32,532 nt of DNA, taken from positions 1 to 32,532 of the forward strand of contig NAVB01001983.1 in the NCBI GenBank assembly GCA_002179805.1. The letters run 5' to 3'. This stretch comes from Acanthamoeba lenticulata. Its lineage: Eukaryota; Discosea; Longamoebia; Acanthamoebidae. Positions 32,195 through 32,532 of the stretch are shown one piece after another. Under the pieces are notes generated by a model. That model saw only the letters and a list, made by a program, of their open reading frames with translations. It was not told the origin of the DNA and did not search any database. Positions within the stretch are counted from its first letter, which is position 1; the number at the start of each line of letters is the position of its first letter. A program made the position numbers and the translations under genes.

Positions 32195-32532
32195 ATGCGC
32201 GAAATAACAAAAAAGAACGAGATGGAGGAGCAAACAAGCACGGAAAGCCCCCAATCCGAGGCATCGAACGTGGAGGTGCTCGCGACGGGACCTAAGAAGG
32301 ATAGGCTCAGGCCTCGTCGTGCCATTCATTTCCTCTTGGATCGGATTAAGACGCAACCCGAAACCTACTCGCCCGATTTAATCGAATGCATGGCGCAGCC
32401 GTGGTGGCGCGAGTTGGTTCACGGCGACTTCATCCATCCCGATTTCCACCAGCTGTTCAATCACAAGAATCTCGCCAAGGAGCTCACCGAGGCGTGGGCC
32501 AGCTACCTCAAAATCAAACAGCTGCTCGCCCG
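32195..32532 (+). CDS. Start of an unrecognised gene, cut by the window edge
   Basis: An ATG at 32195 opens a frame that stays open to the last base, giving 112 complete codons. The head is acidic and polar (EITKKNEMEEQTSTESPQSE), then RPRRAIHFLLDRIKTQPETY and ECMAQPWWRELVHGDFIHPD, and finally FNHKNLAKELTEAWASYLKI. The Trp pair, His-Pro-Asp segment and helical end look like a genuine folded domain. The family is not recognised. The start codon lies only 79 bases after the J-protein stop, which is tight but in line with the gene density here. The rest of the gene lies outside the window. Confidence 0.6.
   Translation, partial: MREITKKNEMEEQTSTESPQSEASNVEVLATGPKKDRLRPRRAIHFLLDRIKTQPETYSPDLIECMAQPWWRELVHGDFIHPDFHQLFNHKNLAKELTEAWASYLKIKQLLA

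Noticed and set aside
1..32532. tRNA, rRNA or other structured RNA genes
   Set aside because: No cloverleaf, A/B box pair or rRNA-like segment was found by eye; a covariance-model scan would be needed to be certain.

Overview
This is the end of a nuclear chromosome from an intron-rich, fairly GC-rich eukaryote, most likely a free-living amoebozoan such as Acanthamoeba. The window opens with eleven exact AACCCT units, which is the C-rich strand of a TTAGGG telomere. The genes inboard of it have many short GT..AG introns, often starting GTACGT, GTGCG or GTAAR, and standard eukaryotic housekeeping functions. The organism name is inferred from gene content and intron style; no sequence was compared with a database. 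Layout: 1-66 telomere; 67-1140 an AT-rich block with little recognisable content; 1141-4248 (minus) a tyrosine-recombinase gene with C2H2 and RanBP2-type zinc fingers and a large minisatellite intron; 4361-4401 an interstitial telomere array that cuts off the 3' end of a kinase-like gene fragment (4402-5244, minus); 5430-6227 (plus) an unrecognised secreted protein behind a clear TATA box; 6327-9410 (minus) an armadillo-repeat protein; 9549-14201 (minus) a SAM-domain plus bacterial type I restriction HsdR-like helicase with at least 16 exons, with no stop codon before the armadillo exons; 14521-15515 (minus) a Ras GTPase; 15885-16643 (minus) a DUF2267 protein; 17062-20384 (minus) a C2, zinc knuckle and DUF1399 protein; 20755-21666 (minus) an EF-hand-like protein; 21831-24114 (minus) a Sec12/PREB WD40 membrane protein; 24479-26565 (plus) DNA polymerase delta subunit 2; 26961-29847 (minus) Cdc45; 29983-32116 (plus) a mitochondrial-type J protein; and 32195 to the window end (plus) the start of an unrecognised gene. 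How it fits together: the outer 4.4 kb looks like a telomere-associated mobile segment added beyond an old chromosome end, because it lies between two telomere arrays in the same orientation and the inner array truncates a gene. Inboard, bacterial-type genes (HsdR-like helicase, DUF2267) sit among ordinary eukaryotic genes for replication (POLD2, CDC45), ER export (SEC12), signalling (Ras, C2, EF-hand) and protein folding (DnaJ). They carry introns whose phases match exactly across splice sites, so they are resident genes rather than bacterial contamination. Exon coordinates were worked out by hand from splice consensus, reading phase and recovery of family motifs.
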